Below are positions 34,702-43,617 of a stretch of 64,000 bases of DNA, piece by piece; within the stretch, counting starts at the first letter, position 1; every line of letters starts with the position of its first letter. The stretch is from Gallibacter sp963558965 (lineage in GTDB: Bacteria; Bacillota; Clostridia; Peptostreptococcales; Anaerovoracaceae): contig CAUWIT010000007.1 in NCBI GenBank assembly GCA_963558965.1, forward strand, positions 1-64,000, read 5' to 3'. The position numbers and the translations under genes are program-made. The notes under the pieces are model-generated. The model worked only from the letters and a program-made list of their open reading frames with translations. It did not search any database and was not told the DNA's origin.

Positions 34702-34737
34702 TTAACCAATAACTTACATAATTAGGAGGACAAAATC

Positions 34738-35070
34738 ATGGATAAGAAAAAAAGAAATATAATAATTATAGTATTAGTAATTATATTGATTGTATGTGCA
34801 GCTATAATTTTTACTATTATTCAAAGAAATAATTCACCTAAGCTAACAGAACAAGATGTACAAAAAATTGCTTTGGAAGATGCTTCTATAACAGAAGATG
34901 ACGCAACATCTATTTCTATTAGCTATGAACAAGATGATAACGAATATGAAGTTGAAATTTTAAGTGAAAACAATTCAAAAAAATATGAATATACTATTGA
35001 TGGAAATAGCGGTAAAATTGAAGAACGCGAAACTGAATCAATAACTATTAATAAAAATGTTAATAATTAG
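34738..35070 (+). CDS. Membrane-anchored PepSY domain protein
   Basis: A 110-residue protein: basic N-terminus, one membrane helix (about 8-28), then a single PepSY-type domain (LTEQDVQKIALEDASI, EDDATSISISYEQDDNEYEVEI, YEYTIDGNSGKIEE). The extracytoplasmic part is very acidic. PepSY domains are thought to inhibit or modulate peptidases or bind ligands outside the cell. It has an AGGAGG site 9 nt before the ATG. It is transcribed alone between its own promoter and a bidirectional terminator. Confidence 0.82.
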   Translation: MDKKKRNIIIIVLVIILIVCAAIIFTIIQRNNSPKLTEQDVQKIALEDASITEDDATSISISYEQDDNEYEVEILSENNSKKYEYTIDGNSGKIEERETESITINKNVNN

Positions 35071-35079
35071 GTAAACAAT

Positions 35080-35122
35080 AAAGCACCTCTTAAAAGATAC
35101 AAATCTCTAGAGGTGCTTTTGG
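35080..35122. terminator. Bidirectional terminator between convergent genes
   Basis: An 11-bp stem (35080-35090 with 35109-35119) with a small inner AGAT/ATCT pairing. T-runs on both sides end the PepSY gene (plus) and the ruvX gene (minus). Confidence 0.85.
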
Positions 35123-35135
35123 ATTAGTGGTTTCA

Positions 35136-35561
35136 TTATAAAGTTGATAAATATCTCTGTAAAATAATAACAGCTGCCTGTTTATCAATTACTTTTTTAC
35201 GTTTATCTCTTCTCATATCTGCTTGGATTAAGATCTTTTCAGCTTCTACTGTAGACAATCTTTCATCTTGAAAAACAATAGGAATATGTGCCATTTTTGA
35301 ACTTCTCATTTTATTTTCAAGCATTTTTTTAAATTCATATACTTTTTCCGTTTGCGGTGTATCGCTGCCATCAAGTCTTTTATTTAATCCAATTACAACA
35401 GTATCGCAATCGTATTCACGAATATAATCCATTACTTTGTCACAGTCTTTTCTAATGCCAATACGTTCTATTGTAGTTATACCTTGTGCTGTAATACAAA
35501 GCGGATCTGAAACAGCAACACCAATCGTTTTATCTCCTACATCTAAAGCAATTTTTCTCAT
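35136..35561 (-). CDS. ruvX: YqgF/RuvX, Holliday-junction-resolvase-like nuclease
   Basis: A 141-residue RNase H-fold protein: IALDVGDKTIGVAVSDP (about 4-20) with the first acidic residue, VIGLNKRLDGSDTPQ, and the C-terminal IVFQDERLSTVEAEKIL and KVIDKQAAVIILQRYL. The YqgF family is required for maturation of the 16S rRNA 5' end in bacteria studied. It lies downstream of alaS and ireB, the usual Firmicutes order. A hairpin between ireB and this gene may attenuate its expression. Confidence 0.93.
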   Translation of the reverse strand: MRKIALDVGDKTIGVAVSDPLCITAQGITTIERIGIRKDCDKVMDYIREYDCDTVVIGLNKRLDGSDTPQTEKVYEFKKMLENKMRSSKMAHIPIVFQDERLSTVEAEKILIQADMRRDKRKKVIDKQAAVIILQRYLSTL

Positions 35562-35594
35562 ATCGTTAACTCTCTCCTAATCTTAATTTTCATT

Positions 35595-35628
35595 AAATAA
35601 TTTAAAAGCGGACCTAAATAGGTCCGCT
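35595..35628 (-). terminator. Hairpin between ireB and ruvX
   Basis: A perfect 9-bp GC-rich stem (35607-35615 with 35620-35628), ATTT loop, followed on minus by a T/A-rich stretch. Since ruvX continues in the same direction only about 45 nt on, it may be a partial terminator. Confidence 0.75.
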
Positions 35629-35633
35629 AATAT

Positions 35634-35885
35634 TTATTTGTTTAAGTAACTTCTTACTAACTCTTCTGCTAAATCATCCCTATCAATTTGTCTAATCATA
35701 TTTCTTGCATTATTATAGCTTGTGATATATGAAGGGTCACCAGAAAGAATAAATCCTACAATCTGATCTATTGGATTGTATCCACGCTCTTCCAAAGCAT
35801 CATAAACAATGCTTAAGATTTCTTTCATAGTCTTCTTTTCCGCAGGTGCTGGTGTGTTAAACATAATTGTGTTTTTATTATTCAT
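35634..35885 (-). CDS. ireB: IreB family regulatory phosphoprotein (DUF965)
   Basis: An 83-residue helical protein: TIMFNTPAPAEKKTMKEI, the strongly conserved ALEERGYNPIDQIVGFILSG, and ITSYNNARNMIRQIDRDD. In Enterococcus IreB is phosphorylated on an N-terminal Thr by the PASTA kinase IreK and negatively affects cephalosporin resistance. The N-terminal threonines here (T6, T11) are candidates. AGGAGGG precedes the ATG, and its own promoter lies at 35915-35943. Confidence 0.94.
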   Translation of the reverse strand: MNNKNTIMFNTPAPAEKKTMKEILSIVYDALEERGYNPIDQIVGFILSGDPSYITSYNNARNMIRQIDRDDLAEELVRSYLNK

Positions 35886-35914
35886 ATGCTTTTCCCTCCT
35901 CTTTACATAAGTTA

Positions 35915-35943
35915 ATTTTACTACTATAATCGCTTAATTTCAA
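35915..35943 (-). promoter_or_regulatory. Promoter of ireB-ruvX
   Basis: On minus: TTGAAA, 17-nt spacer, TAAAAT; 30 nt before the ireB ATG. Confidence 0.78.
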
Positions 35944-35980
35944 GGGGATTTTGAAATTTTTACAAAATTTTACAAAAGAA

Positions 35981-38599
35981 TTATAATAGTGATTCGGCTA
36001 CTTCAAATGCTGCAGCAATCTTAGATGGATCCTTAGCCCCTGCCTGAGCCATATCAGGTTTACCACCACCGCCACCGCCAGCAGCTTTAGCGATTTCTTT
36101 AATCATATTGCCTGCATGATATCCTTTTTCAACAACATCCTTAGTTAAAGATACTAATAGTGTAACTTTACCATTGTTTTCTGTAGCAAATACAAGTGCC
36201 AAATTGTCATTAGAAGCTTTTAAATCATCAGAAATACTTCTTAAATCATTAACTTCAACATCCTTAAATGCTTTTGTAATCAACTTAATACCATTGATTT
36301 CTTTAGCTTCCTTAATTAAGTTTCCTGATTCTTCATTTAAACTCTGCTGCTTTAATGATTCTAATTCTTTTTTAATTGTCTTATTTTCTTCAACAACTGA
36401 AGCCAACTTGTCGTTTAGAAGTTCTGGTTTTGATTTTACAGTTTTAGCAGCTTCAAATATTACATTTTCTTTTTCCTCTAGTCTTGCAAGTAAAGCAGCT
36501 CCTGTTACAGCTTCGATTCTTCTTACGCCAGCAGCAATACCACTTTCGTTTACGATTTTAAATGCTCCAATTTGGCCAGAGTTAGAAACATGGATACCAC
36601 CACATAGTTCTTTGCTGTATTCGCCAATTGAAACTACTCTTACTGTATCTCCGTACTTATCTTCAAATAAGCCAATTGCACCAGATTTTTCAGCATCTTT
36701 TATGCTCATTTCCTGACAATCAACATCTAAAAATTGACTTATTTTTTCATTTACAATTGCCTGAACTTTTTCAATCTGTTCAGCAGTTAAACCTTCGTAA
36801 TGTGAGAAGTCAAATCTTAAAGTCTTATCATCTACATTTGATCCTGCCTGATGAACATGTTCACCTAACACATCTCTCAATGCCTGATGTAATAAGTGGG
36901 TACAAGTATGGTTGCGGGCACTATTGTTTCTACGAATTACATCAACAGTAGCGCTAACTTCATCCCCTGCTGCTAAAGAACCTTCAATAACTTCGACTTT
37001 ATGTGCATAAACATTTTTAACTTTAGTAACTTCTAGAACTTTTGCTTTGCAAGAATGACTCTCAACTGTTCCCAAGTCGCTAGCCTGTCCACCACCTTTT
37101 GCGTAGAATGGTGTTTTGTCTAAAATAACCATAGCTACTTCACCTGAAGCAATTGATTTAAGTTCTTCTTCATCTCTGAAAATCGCTTTTACAATTCCAT
37201 TATCTTCAGTATTTTCATATCCTGTGAAAACAGTAGCATCATTAAATAGGTAGTCAATTGCACTTTCTTTCCAAGCTTCATCACTTTTAGCTGCATCTGA
37301 CTGTCCCATCTGCTTTTGCTTAGCCATATAGTTATCGAAATCTTCTTTATCTACTGAAAGACCTTTTTCAGTCATAATTTCTTCTGTTATTTCAAAAGGA
37401 AAACCGTAAGTGTCATGTAGCTTAAATGCTCTTTCACCACTTAAAACAGTAGTGTTTTCCTTTTTCATTTCTTCGATATACTCTTCAATAATATTCAAGC
37501 CTTGGTTTAGAGTTTTTGAGAATCTCTCTTCTTCCTGAGCTATAATTTTCTTAATTAGAACTTGCTGATCTACTAATTCTGGATATGCTCCTCCTGATGT
37601 TTTAATAACATCGTCTACTAGGTCTGATAGGAACATTCCCTGAATGCCAAGTTTTTTACCATGACGAACAGCTCTTCTAATAAGTCTTCTTAATACATAT
37701 CCTCTACCTTCGTTTGATGGCATAATAGTATCACCAATCATAAATGTAGCAGATCTAATATGGTCAGTTATAATTCTAATTGATACATCTTTAGGATCTT
37801 TGCCGTCGCAGTATTCAACATTTGCTATTTCACATACTCTATTTAAGACATATCTAATTGTATCAACATCAAAAATACTATCTACACCCTGCATGATACA
37901 AGCTAATCTTTCTAATCCCATACCTGTATCGATATTTGGATGTGCTAAGTTTTCATATGTTCCATCTTCTTGTCTTGAGAACTGAGTAAATACATGATTC
38001 CAAAATTCGATATATCTATCACAGTCACATCCTGGCTTACAGTCTGGATTATCACATCCATACTCTTCCCCTCTGTCAAAATAAATTTCTGAACATGGAC
38101 CGCATGGACCAGTACCGATTTCCCAGAAATTATCATCTTTGCCTAGTCTTACTATTTTTTCTTCTGGGAATCCAATTTTGTTTTTCCAAATATTATATGC
38201 TTCATCATCGTCTTGGTAAACTGTTACCCAAATTTTTTCTTCTGGCATATGTAAAACTTCAGTTAGAAATTCCCAACCCCATGTAATTGATTCTTCTTTA
38301 AAATAGTTTCCAAATGAAAATGATCCTAACATTTCAAAAAATGTACCGTGTCTTGAAGTTTGTCCTACATTCTCTATGTCTGCAGTTCTAATACACTTTT
38401 GACATGTAGTCATCCTTGGAGCAGGCGGTGTTGCCATTCCTGCAAAATATGGCTTAAGTGGAGCCATTCCAGAATTTATAATTAATAAACTTTTATCATT
38501 TTGAGGAATCAAAGAAAAAGAACCTCTTCTATAATGTTCTTTTTTTGCGTAAAAATCCAAAAATAGTTCTCTGATTTCATTTAATCCTAATTTTTTCAT
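35981..38599 (-). CDS. alaS: Alanyl-tRNA synthetase
   Basis: An 872-residue class II synthetase of normal length. The aminoacylation core includes INSGMAPLKPYF and MLGSFSFGNYFKEESI near 88-103. The editing domain has the zinc motif HTCTHLLHQAL and the partner Cys in KELCGGIHVSNS. The C-Ala domain carries the terminal Gly run (GGGGGGKPDMAQAG). No T-box leader fits in the 91-nt gap to the divergent reductase gene. A strong TAGGAGG site precedes the ATG. The ireB gene follows. Confidence 0.98.
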   Translation of the reverse strand: MKKLGLNEIRELFLDFYAKKEHYRRGSFSLIPQNDKSLLIINSGMAPLKPYFAGMATPPAPRMTTCQKCIRTADIENVGQTSRHGTFFEMLGSFSFGNYFKEESITWGWEFLTEVLHMPEEKIWVTVYQDDDEAYNIWKNKIGFPEEKIVRLGKDDNFWEIGTGPCGPCSEIYFDRGEEYGCDNPDCKPGCDCDRYIEFWNHVFTQFSRQEDGTYENLAHPNIDTGMGLERLACIMQGVDSIFDVDTIRYVLNRVCEIANVEYCDGKDPKDVSIRIITDHIRSATFMIGDTIMPSNEGRGYVLRRLIRRAVRHGKKLGIQGMFLSDLVDDVIKTSGGAYPELVDQQVLIKKIIAQEEERFSKTLNQGLNIIEEYIEEMKKENTTVLSGERAFKLHDTYGFPFEITEEIMTEKGLSVDKEDFDNYMAKQKQMGQSDAAKSDEAWKESAIDYLFNDATVFTGYENTEDNGIVKAIFRDEEELKSIASGEVAMVILDKTPFYAKGGGQASDLGTVESHSCKAKVLEVTKVKNVYAHKVEVIEGSLAAGDEVSATVDVIRRNNSARNHTCTHLLHQALRDVLGEHVHQAGSNVDDKTLRFDFSHYEGLTAEQIEKVQAIVNEKISQFLDVDCQEMSIKDAEKSGAIGLFEDKYGDTVRVVSIGEYSKELCGGIHVSNSGQIGAFKIVNESGIAAGVRRIEAVTGAALLARLEEKENVIFEAAKTVKSKPELLNDKLASVVEENKTIKKELESLKQQSLNEESGNLIKEAKEINGIKLITKAFKDVEVNDLRSISDDLKASNDNLALVFATENNGKVTLLVSLTKDVVEKGYHAGNMIKEIAKAAGGGGGGKPDMAQAGAKDPSKIAAAFEVAESLL

Positions 38600-38633
38600 A
38601 TATATGTTGCCTCCTACTTACAAATACCTAAAA

Positions 38634-38642
38634 ATTATACCA
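38634..38642 (-). promoter_or_regulatory. Extended -10 promoter of alaS
   Basis: TGGTATAAT on minus (TGn extension plus perfect TATAAT), 35 nt before the ATG. No good -35 is seen at the right spacing, which fits an extended -10 promoter. Confidence 0.6.
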
Positions 38643-38690
38643 CGAATCGCCTCTTTTGTGTTAAAATTTAAGTAAATAAAGGAGCAAAAA

Positions 38691-39638
38691 ATGAAGAAAG
38701 TTAAATTAGGTAATACAAATATTTATGTTAGTCAAATAGGCTTTGGTGTTTTAACCATGGGAGGCAGTCAACTTGACTTATCGCTAGATGAAGGCGCCGA
38801 ACTTATAAAATATGCCTTATCCAAAGGCATTAATTTTTTTGATACTGCACAGTATTATGAAACTTATCCCTATATGCGCAAAGCTTTTGATGAAACAAAT
38901 GCAAATCCTGTTATTTGTTCAAAATGTTTAGGACATGGTTATTTTGAGATGAGATATGCGGTGCGAGAGGCTTTAGAAGCTTTAGATCGTGAATATATCG
39001 ATATATTTTTAATGCACGAAGTTCGTCCAGGAGAAGATAGAACTGGAGCATGGCAATATCTTTTGGAAGCTAAAGAAGCAGGTCTTGTAAAAGCTATAGG
39101 TATATCAACTCATCATATTGATGTTGTCGAAGAATATATGAATCATGAAGACATGGATGTTATTTTTCCTTTAATTAATTATGATGGTTTAGGTATTCGC
39201 AAAGGCGATGGACCTGGTACAAGTGAAGAAATGGCAGAAGCAATAAAAAATGCTGCACAAAAAGGCATTGGCGTATTTGCGATGAAAGTTTTTGGTGGTG
39301 GTCATTTAACTTGTACATATCAAAAAGCATTGAACTATGTTAAAAATCTTGAAGGCATCTCGTCAATGATGATAGGTTTTGGTAAAAAGATTGAAATTGA
39401 TAATGCTATCGATTACATTGATGAAAGGATGGATAAAGATTATCAGCCAGATGTATCTTTAAAAAAGACATATATAGAGCCTGGTAACTGTGAAGGATGT
39501 GGAGCCTGCATAGCACGTTGTCCAAACAAAGCACTCTACTTTAATGATGAAGGTTTTGCAGCTGTAAATCATGATTTATGTTTAACTTGTGGCTATTGTG
39601 CACCTGTTTGTCCAGTTAGAGCAATTATATTATTATAA
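38691..39638 (+). CDS. Aldo/keto reductase with C-terminal 2[4Fe-4S] ferredoxin domain
   Basis: A 315-residue protein. Residues 1 to about 250 form an aldo/keto-reductase barrel: LGNTNIYVSQIGFGVLTMGG, NFFDTAQYYE with the Asp and catalytic Tyr, KCLGHG with the Lys, and the DIFLMHEVRPGED segment with the His. The last 60 residues add two Cys clusters, CEGCGACIARCP and CLTCGYCAPVCP, for two [4Fe-4S] clusters. Such fusions are common in anaerobes and may couple reduction to ferredoxin; the substrate is unknown. GGAG precedes the ATG. It is divergent from alaS. Confidence 0.9.
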   Translation: MKKVKLGNTNIYVSQIGFGVLTMGGSQLDLSLDEGAELIKYALSKGINFFDTAQYYETYPYMRKAFDETNANPVICSKCLGHGYFEMRYAVREALEALDREYIDIFLMHEVRPGEDRTGAWQYLLEAKEAGLVKAIGISTHHIDVVEEYMNHEDMDVIFPLINYDGLGIRKGDGPGTSEEMAEAIKNAAQKGIGVFAMKVFGGGHLTCTYQKALNYVKNLEGISSMMIGFGKKIEIDNAIDYIDERMDKDYQPDVSLKKTYIEPGNCEGCGACIARCPNKALYFNDEGFAAVNHDLCLTCGYCAPVCPVRAIILL

Positions 39639-39642
39639 AATT

Positions 39643-39677
39643 AAACCCAGTTTACGGTCAAACTGGGTTTTTGTTTA
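39643..39677. terminator. Bidirectional terminator
   Basis: A perfect 11-bp stem (39643-39653 with 39660-39670), 6-nt loop, T-rich on both strands. It lies between the convergent reductase and mnmA genes. Confidence 0.9.
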
Positions 39678-39682
39678 CATAA

Positions 39683-40762
39683 TTATTTTATTGTATCATT
39701 TATTATACCGCCGCCGATAACTTCATTATCCTTATATATTACAAGAGATTGTCCAGGTGTAGCTGCTCTTTGAGGCTCCTCAAAAGAAACAGTTACAAGT
39801 CCTTTGGATTCATCTTTTATAATCATATTGGCCATAGGTGCAGAATATCTAATTTTACCTTTAAGTTTTGCATCTTTTGCAAAATCAGGAACTTTATTAG
39901 AACCTGTTGCTGTAAAAAATACATCTTGAAGTACAATATCTGTAACAAATAAATCTTGGTTTTCTCCCAAAGTAACAGTATTATTTTTTACATCTATATC
40001 AGTTACAAAAACAGGTTTACCTAATGCAATACCTAAGCCTTTGCGCTGTCCATAAGTATAATTCATAACGCCCTGATGTTGTCCTAAAATATTTCCTTGT
40101 TTATCAATGAAATTTCCTTTTTTGTTTTTTATACCATTTTCGTGAAGGAAATCAATATAAGATTTGTTGTCATCTATGAAACATATTTCTTGACTATCTT
40201 TATCATCAGCATTGGACATATTCATATTGCGTGCGATATTTCTTATTTCCTCTTTGCTCTCATACTTTTCAAGAGGGAAAATAATTCTTTCAATAACTTC
40301 TGATTCAAGTCGATATAACATATAAGACTGGTCTTTTTTAACATTAGTTGGAACTTTTACAGTATAGCATGATTGATTTTCGCTATAACCTGTTTTGGCA
40401 TAATGTCCAGTAGCAATATATTTTGCACCAATTTCATCAGCAGTTTCAATTAAAATTTTGAATTTAATATTTGGATTACAAACAATGCAAGGGTTTGGAG
40501 TTCTACCGTTTGTGTATTCATCTATAAAATTTCCAATAACACAATTACAAAACTCTTTATTTACATTTTTTATAATCAAATCGATGCCAATTTCATCAGC
40601 AACTTTTTTTGCTTTATTTATACCTTCTTCGTTGTTTTCACTTATATCAAAATAAAGACCTGTTACATCATAACCTTCTTTTTTTAAAAGTAAAGCGGCA
40701 GCTGTACTGTCCACGCCACCGCTTACTCCTAAAACAATTTTATTGTCTAGTAAATTTGTCAT
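39683..40762 (-). CDS. mnmA: tRNA-specific 2-thiouridylase MnmA
   Basis: A 359-residue enzyme placing sulfur at C2 of wobble uridine in tRNA Lys, Glu and Gln. Visible features: PP-loop GVSGGVDSTAAALLLKK (about 12-28), the catalytic Cys in GRTPNPCIVCNP, the second Cys in SQEICFI, and YATGHYAKTGY. It is directly downstream of iscU and iscS (stop/start overlap at 40762), so the cysteine desulfurase probably supplies its persulfide. Confidence 0.97.
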   Translation of the reverse strand: MTNLLDNKIVLGVSGGVDSTAAALLLKKEGYDVTGLYFDISENNEEGINKAKKVADEIGIDLIIKNVNKEFCNCVIGNFIDEYTNGRTPNPCIVCNPNIKFKILIETADEIGAKYIATGHYAKTGYSENQSCYTVKVPTNVKKDQSYMLYRLESEVIERIIFPLEKYESKEEIRNIARNMNMSNADDKDSQEICFIDDNKSYIDFLHENGIKNKKGNFIDKQGNILGQHQGVMNYTYGQRKGLGIALGKPVFVTDIDVKNNTVTLGENQDLFVTDIVLQDVFFTATGSNKVPDFAKDAKLKGKIRYSAPMANMIIKDESKGLVTVSFEEPQRAATPGQSLVIYKDNEVIGGGIINDTIK

Positions 40763-41211
40763 TATTCAGCATCCTCAATATCATGATGATCATCCTCATC
40801 AGCGTTTGGATCAAAACCTTCTAAGCCTGCATAAGTTTTGCCGTTTTTTTCTGCATAATCATAAATTGCACATTTAATTGCATGATCAGCTAAAACTGAG
40901 CAATGAATTTTTACTGGAGGCAATCCTCCTAATTCATCGACAATCTGCTTATTTGTAATAGCTAGAGCTTCATCAATTGTTTTACCAATAATCATCTCTG
41001 TAGCCATTGAAGAAGACGCAATAGCAGAACCACAACCGAAAGTCTTAAACTTTGCATCAACGATAATTTCGTCTTCTACCTTTATCATTATTTGCATCAT
41101 GTCGCCACATACAGGGCTTCCGTATGTTCCAACACCATCTGGATTTTCTATTTCTCCAACATTTCTTGGATTTGTGAAATGTTCCATTACTGTACTATTA
41201 TACATTGCCAT
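40762..41211 (-). CDS. iscU: IscU/NifU-type Fe-S cluster scaffold
   Basis: A 149-residue scaffold with MYNSTVMEHFTNPRNVGEI and the three cluster-ligand Cys, in SPVCGDMM, KTFGCGSAIASSS and KIHCSVLADHA. The C-terminus is an unusual acidic/His tail (DPNADEDDHHDIEDAE). I chose ATG 41211; a TTG at 41226 is possible but overlaps iscS, and family proteins begin near the chosen residue. Translation is probably coupled to iscS, whose stop is 8 nt upstream. It receives sulfur from IscS to build [2Fe-2S] clusters. Confidence 0.93.
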   Translation of the reverse strand: MAMYNSTVMEHFTNPRNVGEIENPDGVGTYGSPVCGDMMQIMIKVEDEIIVDAKFKTFGCGSAIASSSMATEMIIGKTIDEALAITNKQIVDELGGLPPVKIHCSVLADHAIKCAIYDYAEKNGKTYAGLEGFDPNADEDDHHDIEDAE

Positions 41212-41219
41212 ATTATTTA

Positions 41220-42389
41220 TTACCAACCTTTCTCACTTGAAATTGGAGATAGTTTTCTTAGTTTTTCAACAATTTCAATCAATACTCCAACTACATAGTC
41301 TATATCTTCTTTTGTAGTAAAATCACCTACTGTAAATCTCAATGTTCCATGAATTTTTTCAACTGGTATACCTAACGCACTTAAAACGTGTGAAGGTGTT
41401 AATGATTTAGAGGAACATGCAGAACCAGTTGATACTGAAATACCGTTTAAGTCTAATAAAATCAACATTGATTCGCCTTCAATATATTCAAAAGATATAT
41501 TGGCATTTCCTGGATGTCTGTATTCCATTGAACCATTTACAATAGTATCAGGAATCTTAGTAGTTACCTGTTCAACAAAATAATCCCTAAGTTCTCCTAC
41601 TTCTTTTATATGCTTATCTAAATTTTCGTAAGCAAGTTCAGCAGCTTTACCAAAACCTACTATACCTGGAAGATTTTCAGTTCCAGCTCTTTTTTTGCTT
41701 TCTTGAGCTCCTCCATGAATTAAATTGCTAATTTTAGTGCCTTTTTTAATGTACATAGCGCCTATACCTTTAGGGCCATAAATCTTATGGCTTGACATAG
41801 ATATTAGGTCTATTCCTTGCGCTTTAACATCAATGTGCACATTACCTAAAGCTTGTACTGCATCTGTATGGAATGTAATACCATGTTTTTTAGCAATTGC
41901 AGCTATTTCTTCAATAGGCTGAATTGTACCGATTTCGTTGTTAACATACATAACAGAAATAAGTACAGTTTTATCTGTAATAGCATCTTCAATTTCTTTT
42001 GGATCTACTCTTCCATCTTCTCCGATGCCTACATATGTAACGTCAATACCATGCTTTTCTAAAAATTCTGCTGTGTGTAAAATAGCATGATGTTCAATCT
42101 TAGTAGTGATAATGTGATTTCCCTTATCCTTAAGAGCATCTACAACACCTTCGAGTGCCCAGTTATCAGATTCAGAACCACCGGCAGTGAAAAATACTTC
42201 GCTAGTATCTGCATTAATTAACTTTGCAACTCTTCCCCTTGCTAATTCAAGAGCTTCTTTTGATTCTTGAGCTATTGAATATAAGCTAGATGGATTGCCA
42301 TAATGCTCTGTGAAATATGGAATCATTTCATCAAGAACTTCTTTTTTTACTGGCGTAGTTGCCGAATAATCAAGATATACTTGTCTCAT
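41220..42389 (-). CDS. iscS: Cysteine desulfurase (IscS/NifS)
   Basis: A 389-residue PLP enzyme converting cysteine to alanine with enzyme-bound persulfide. Features: VYLDYSATTPV at the start, HTDAVQALGN with the PLP Asp and His partners, the PLP Lys in SMSSHKIYGPKG, and the catalytic Cys loop VSTGSACSSKS near 320. I chose ATG 42389 because AAGGAG precedes it and the family starts there; ATG 42422 lacks a site. Followed by iscU and mnmA in one operon. Confidence 0.96.
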   Translation of the reverse strand: MRQVYLDYSATTPVKKEVLDEMIPYFTEHYGNPSSLYSIAQESKEALELARGRVAKLINADTSEVFFTAGGSESDNWALEGVVDALKDKGNHIITTKIEHHAILHTAEFLEKHGIDVTYVGIGEDGRVDPKEIEDAITDKTVLISVMYVNNEIGTIQPIEEIAAIAKKHGITFHTDAVQALGNVHIDVKAQGIDLISMSSHKIYGPKGIGAMYIKKGTKISNLIHGGAQESKKRAGTENLPGIVGFGKAAELAYENLDKHIKEVGELRDYFVEQVTTKIPDTIVNGSMEYRHPGNANISFEYIEGESMLILLDLNGISVSTGSACSSKSLTPSHVLSALGIPVEKIHGTLRFTVGDFTTKEDIDYVVGVLIEIVEKLRKLSPISSEKGW

Positions 42390-42459
42390 AGTCTTTTTAC
42401 TCCTTATCTTTTTATTTGCCATATGTTTTATACCATCTTTTACTGGTTTAAAACACTTT

Positions 42460-42684
42460 TTATTTGTTTTCTTCGTTTTGTTTTAAATATTCTGCTTTTT
42501 CTTCTTCAGTTAAATCTTCAACAAACTTAACGCGAGATAAATGATGCTTTACCTGGCCCCTAATGGCACTGATGTATTCTTTTCTTAGCTGTTCGCGTTC
42601 TTTATGTTCTTCTTCAGTTAAACCTTCAGATTTATGCTTAGCAGCTAGCTCATTTATTCTATCTATTGTTTCTTTGCTAACCAT
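42460..42684 (-). CDS. DUF896 (YnzC/UPF0291) small protein
   Basis: A 74-residue charged two-helix protein matching DUF896: INELAAKHKSEGLTEEEH, EQLRKEYISAIRGQVKHHL. In B. subtilis YnzC is linked to the SOS-regulated yneA operon; its function is unknown. AAGGAG precedes the ATG. It is the first gene behind the promoter at 42722-42750, with iscS 70 nt downstream. Confidence 0.92.
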   Translation of the reverse strand: MVSKETIDRINELAAKHKSEGLTEEEHKEREQLRKEYISAIRGQVKHHLSRVKFVEDLTEEEKAEYLKQNEENK

Positions 42685-42721
42685 TGTTTTTCTCCTTAAA
42701 TATTTATTATTACATCTAAAT

Positions 42722-42750
42722 ATTATAACTTGAAACAGTAGCTATATCAA
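42722..42750 (-). promoter_or_regulatory. Promoter of DUF896-iscS-iscU-mnmA
   Basis: On minus: TTGATA, 17-nt spacer, perfect TATAAT; 38 nt before the DUF896 ATG. Confidence 0.83.
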
Positions 42751-42908
42751 TAAATAATCACTAAAAATAATAAAAAGCAAGGTGTAATTTTAGGTTGTTA
42801 ATATTTAATTTTCAATGTATTTAGTTGCTTGTTTGGAAATATATTTTTTGAATAAACTTATAAAATAAAGTACAGTAATTTATATTGTCATAAATATTGA
42901 TTCATTTT

Positions 42909-43565
42909 TTAATTCACACAAATTTTATCTTTGAATTTTTCAAAAGTTTTTTCACCAATTCCACTTACGTCCATGATATCTTCTATTTTTTTAAAGTTAC
43001 CATTTGACTCTCTATGAACGATTATTTTTTCTGCAGTTGCTGGACCTACTCCATTTAAGGTGCGTAGCTCCTCACTTGATGCAGTATTGATATTTACTTT
43101 ATCATTTGCTTTTTCCCCAATTACATTACTGTTGTTATCACTTTTCTCACCTTTAACTTCAACCAAAGATGGAACTACAATTTTTTGTCCATCCTCAAGC
43201 AACGCAGCTCTATTTATATTTGAAATATCCGCCTCCTTTGTTAAACCACCTGCTGTTTCAATAGCGTCATCAATCCTAGATCCAGGTGGTAACTCTGCAA
43301 CCATAGGATTTTCGACTTCGCCACTGATATCAACGACAATCTTAGTTTTCACCTCCTCCTCAACATACTCTTCACTTTCAATAGTTTCTTTTGTAGCTAC
43401 AGGTACATCATCGTTTTTGTTAAGAAAATAGGAAGTAGATAGACCTATAACTACAATTATTAAAATAAAAATCTTAATAAAAAGTTTTTTATTTTCCACT
43501 ACTAATTTTTTTAATCCCTCTCGATTAAACTCTATATTTTTAAAATTCTCCTTTAAATTTTTCAT
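42909..43565 (-). CDS. comEA: ComEA-like DNA-binding competence protein
   Basis: A 218-residue membrane-anchored protein. A cytoplasmic N-terminus (1-27) is followed by one membrane helix (about 28-48), an acidic linker, an SLBB domain (about 74-135: VVDISGEVENPMVAELPPGS) and a C-terminal double helix-hairpin-helix domain (NINTASSEELRTLNGVGPAT and MDVSGIGEKTFEKFK). ComEA binds incoming double-stranded DNA outside the membrane. No comEC is adjacent, unlike in Bacillus. The long N-terminal cytoplasmic segment is unusual. AGGAGG precedes the ATG and forms part of an inverted repeat. Confidence 0.9.
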   Translation of the reverse strand: MKNLKENFKNIEFNREGLKKLVVENKKLFIKIFILIIVVIGLSTSYFLNKNDDVPVATKETIESEEYVEEEVKTKIVVDISGEVENPMVAELPPGSRIDDAIETAGGLTKEADISNINRAALLEDGQKIVVPSLVEVKGEKSDNNSNVIGEKANDKVNINTASSEELRTLNGVGPATAEKIIVHRESNGNFKKIEDIMDVSGIGEKTFEKFKDKICVN

Positions 43566-43572
43566 ATAACAA

Positions 43573-43617
43573 AACCTCCTGAAATATGTTTACTTAATAA
43601 TACATCTCCAGGAGGTT
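43573..43617 (-). promoter_or_regulatory. 9-bp inverted repeat spanning comEA promoter and ribosome binding site
   Basis: Bases 43573-43581 and 43609-43617 are exact reverse complements (arms AACCTCCTG/CAGGAGGTT). On minus, one arm lies between the -35 and -10 and the other is the comEA Shine-Dalgarno itself. It could be an operator, or the end of a longer transcript from the genes upstream. Confidence 0.5.

Larger units (their letters stand above)
34299..34737. other. Non-coding stretch with two strong hairpins and one promoter
   Basis: No credible gene is present in 439 nt. It contains a long imperfect hairpin at 34480-34543, a 16-bp near-perfect hairpin at 34600-34635, a TATAAT at 34582-34587 only 13 nt before the second hairpin, and the promoter of the PepSY gene at 34672-34701. 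Bases 34299-34479 show nothing recognisable. Confidence 0.6.

Noticed and set aside
36174..36716. 180-codon plus-strand frame inside alaS
   Set aside because: Lies wholly antisense to the C-terminal half of alaS and has composition of a shadow frame.
38600..38690. T-box riboswitch before alaS
   Set aside because: Only 91 nt lie between alaS and the divergent gene, too short, with no T-box sequence; a simple extended -10 promoter explains the region.
42685..42908. Terminator or small RNA between comEA and the DUF896 promoter
   Set aside because: AT-rich with no convincing stem; only the promoter at 42722-42750 is supported.
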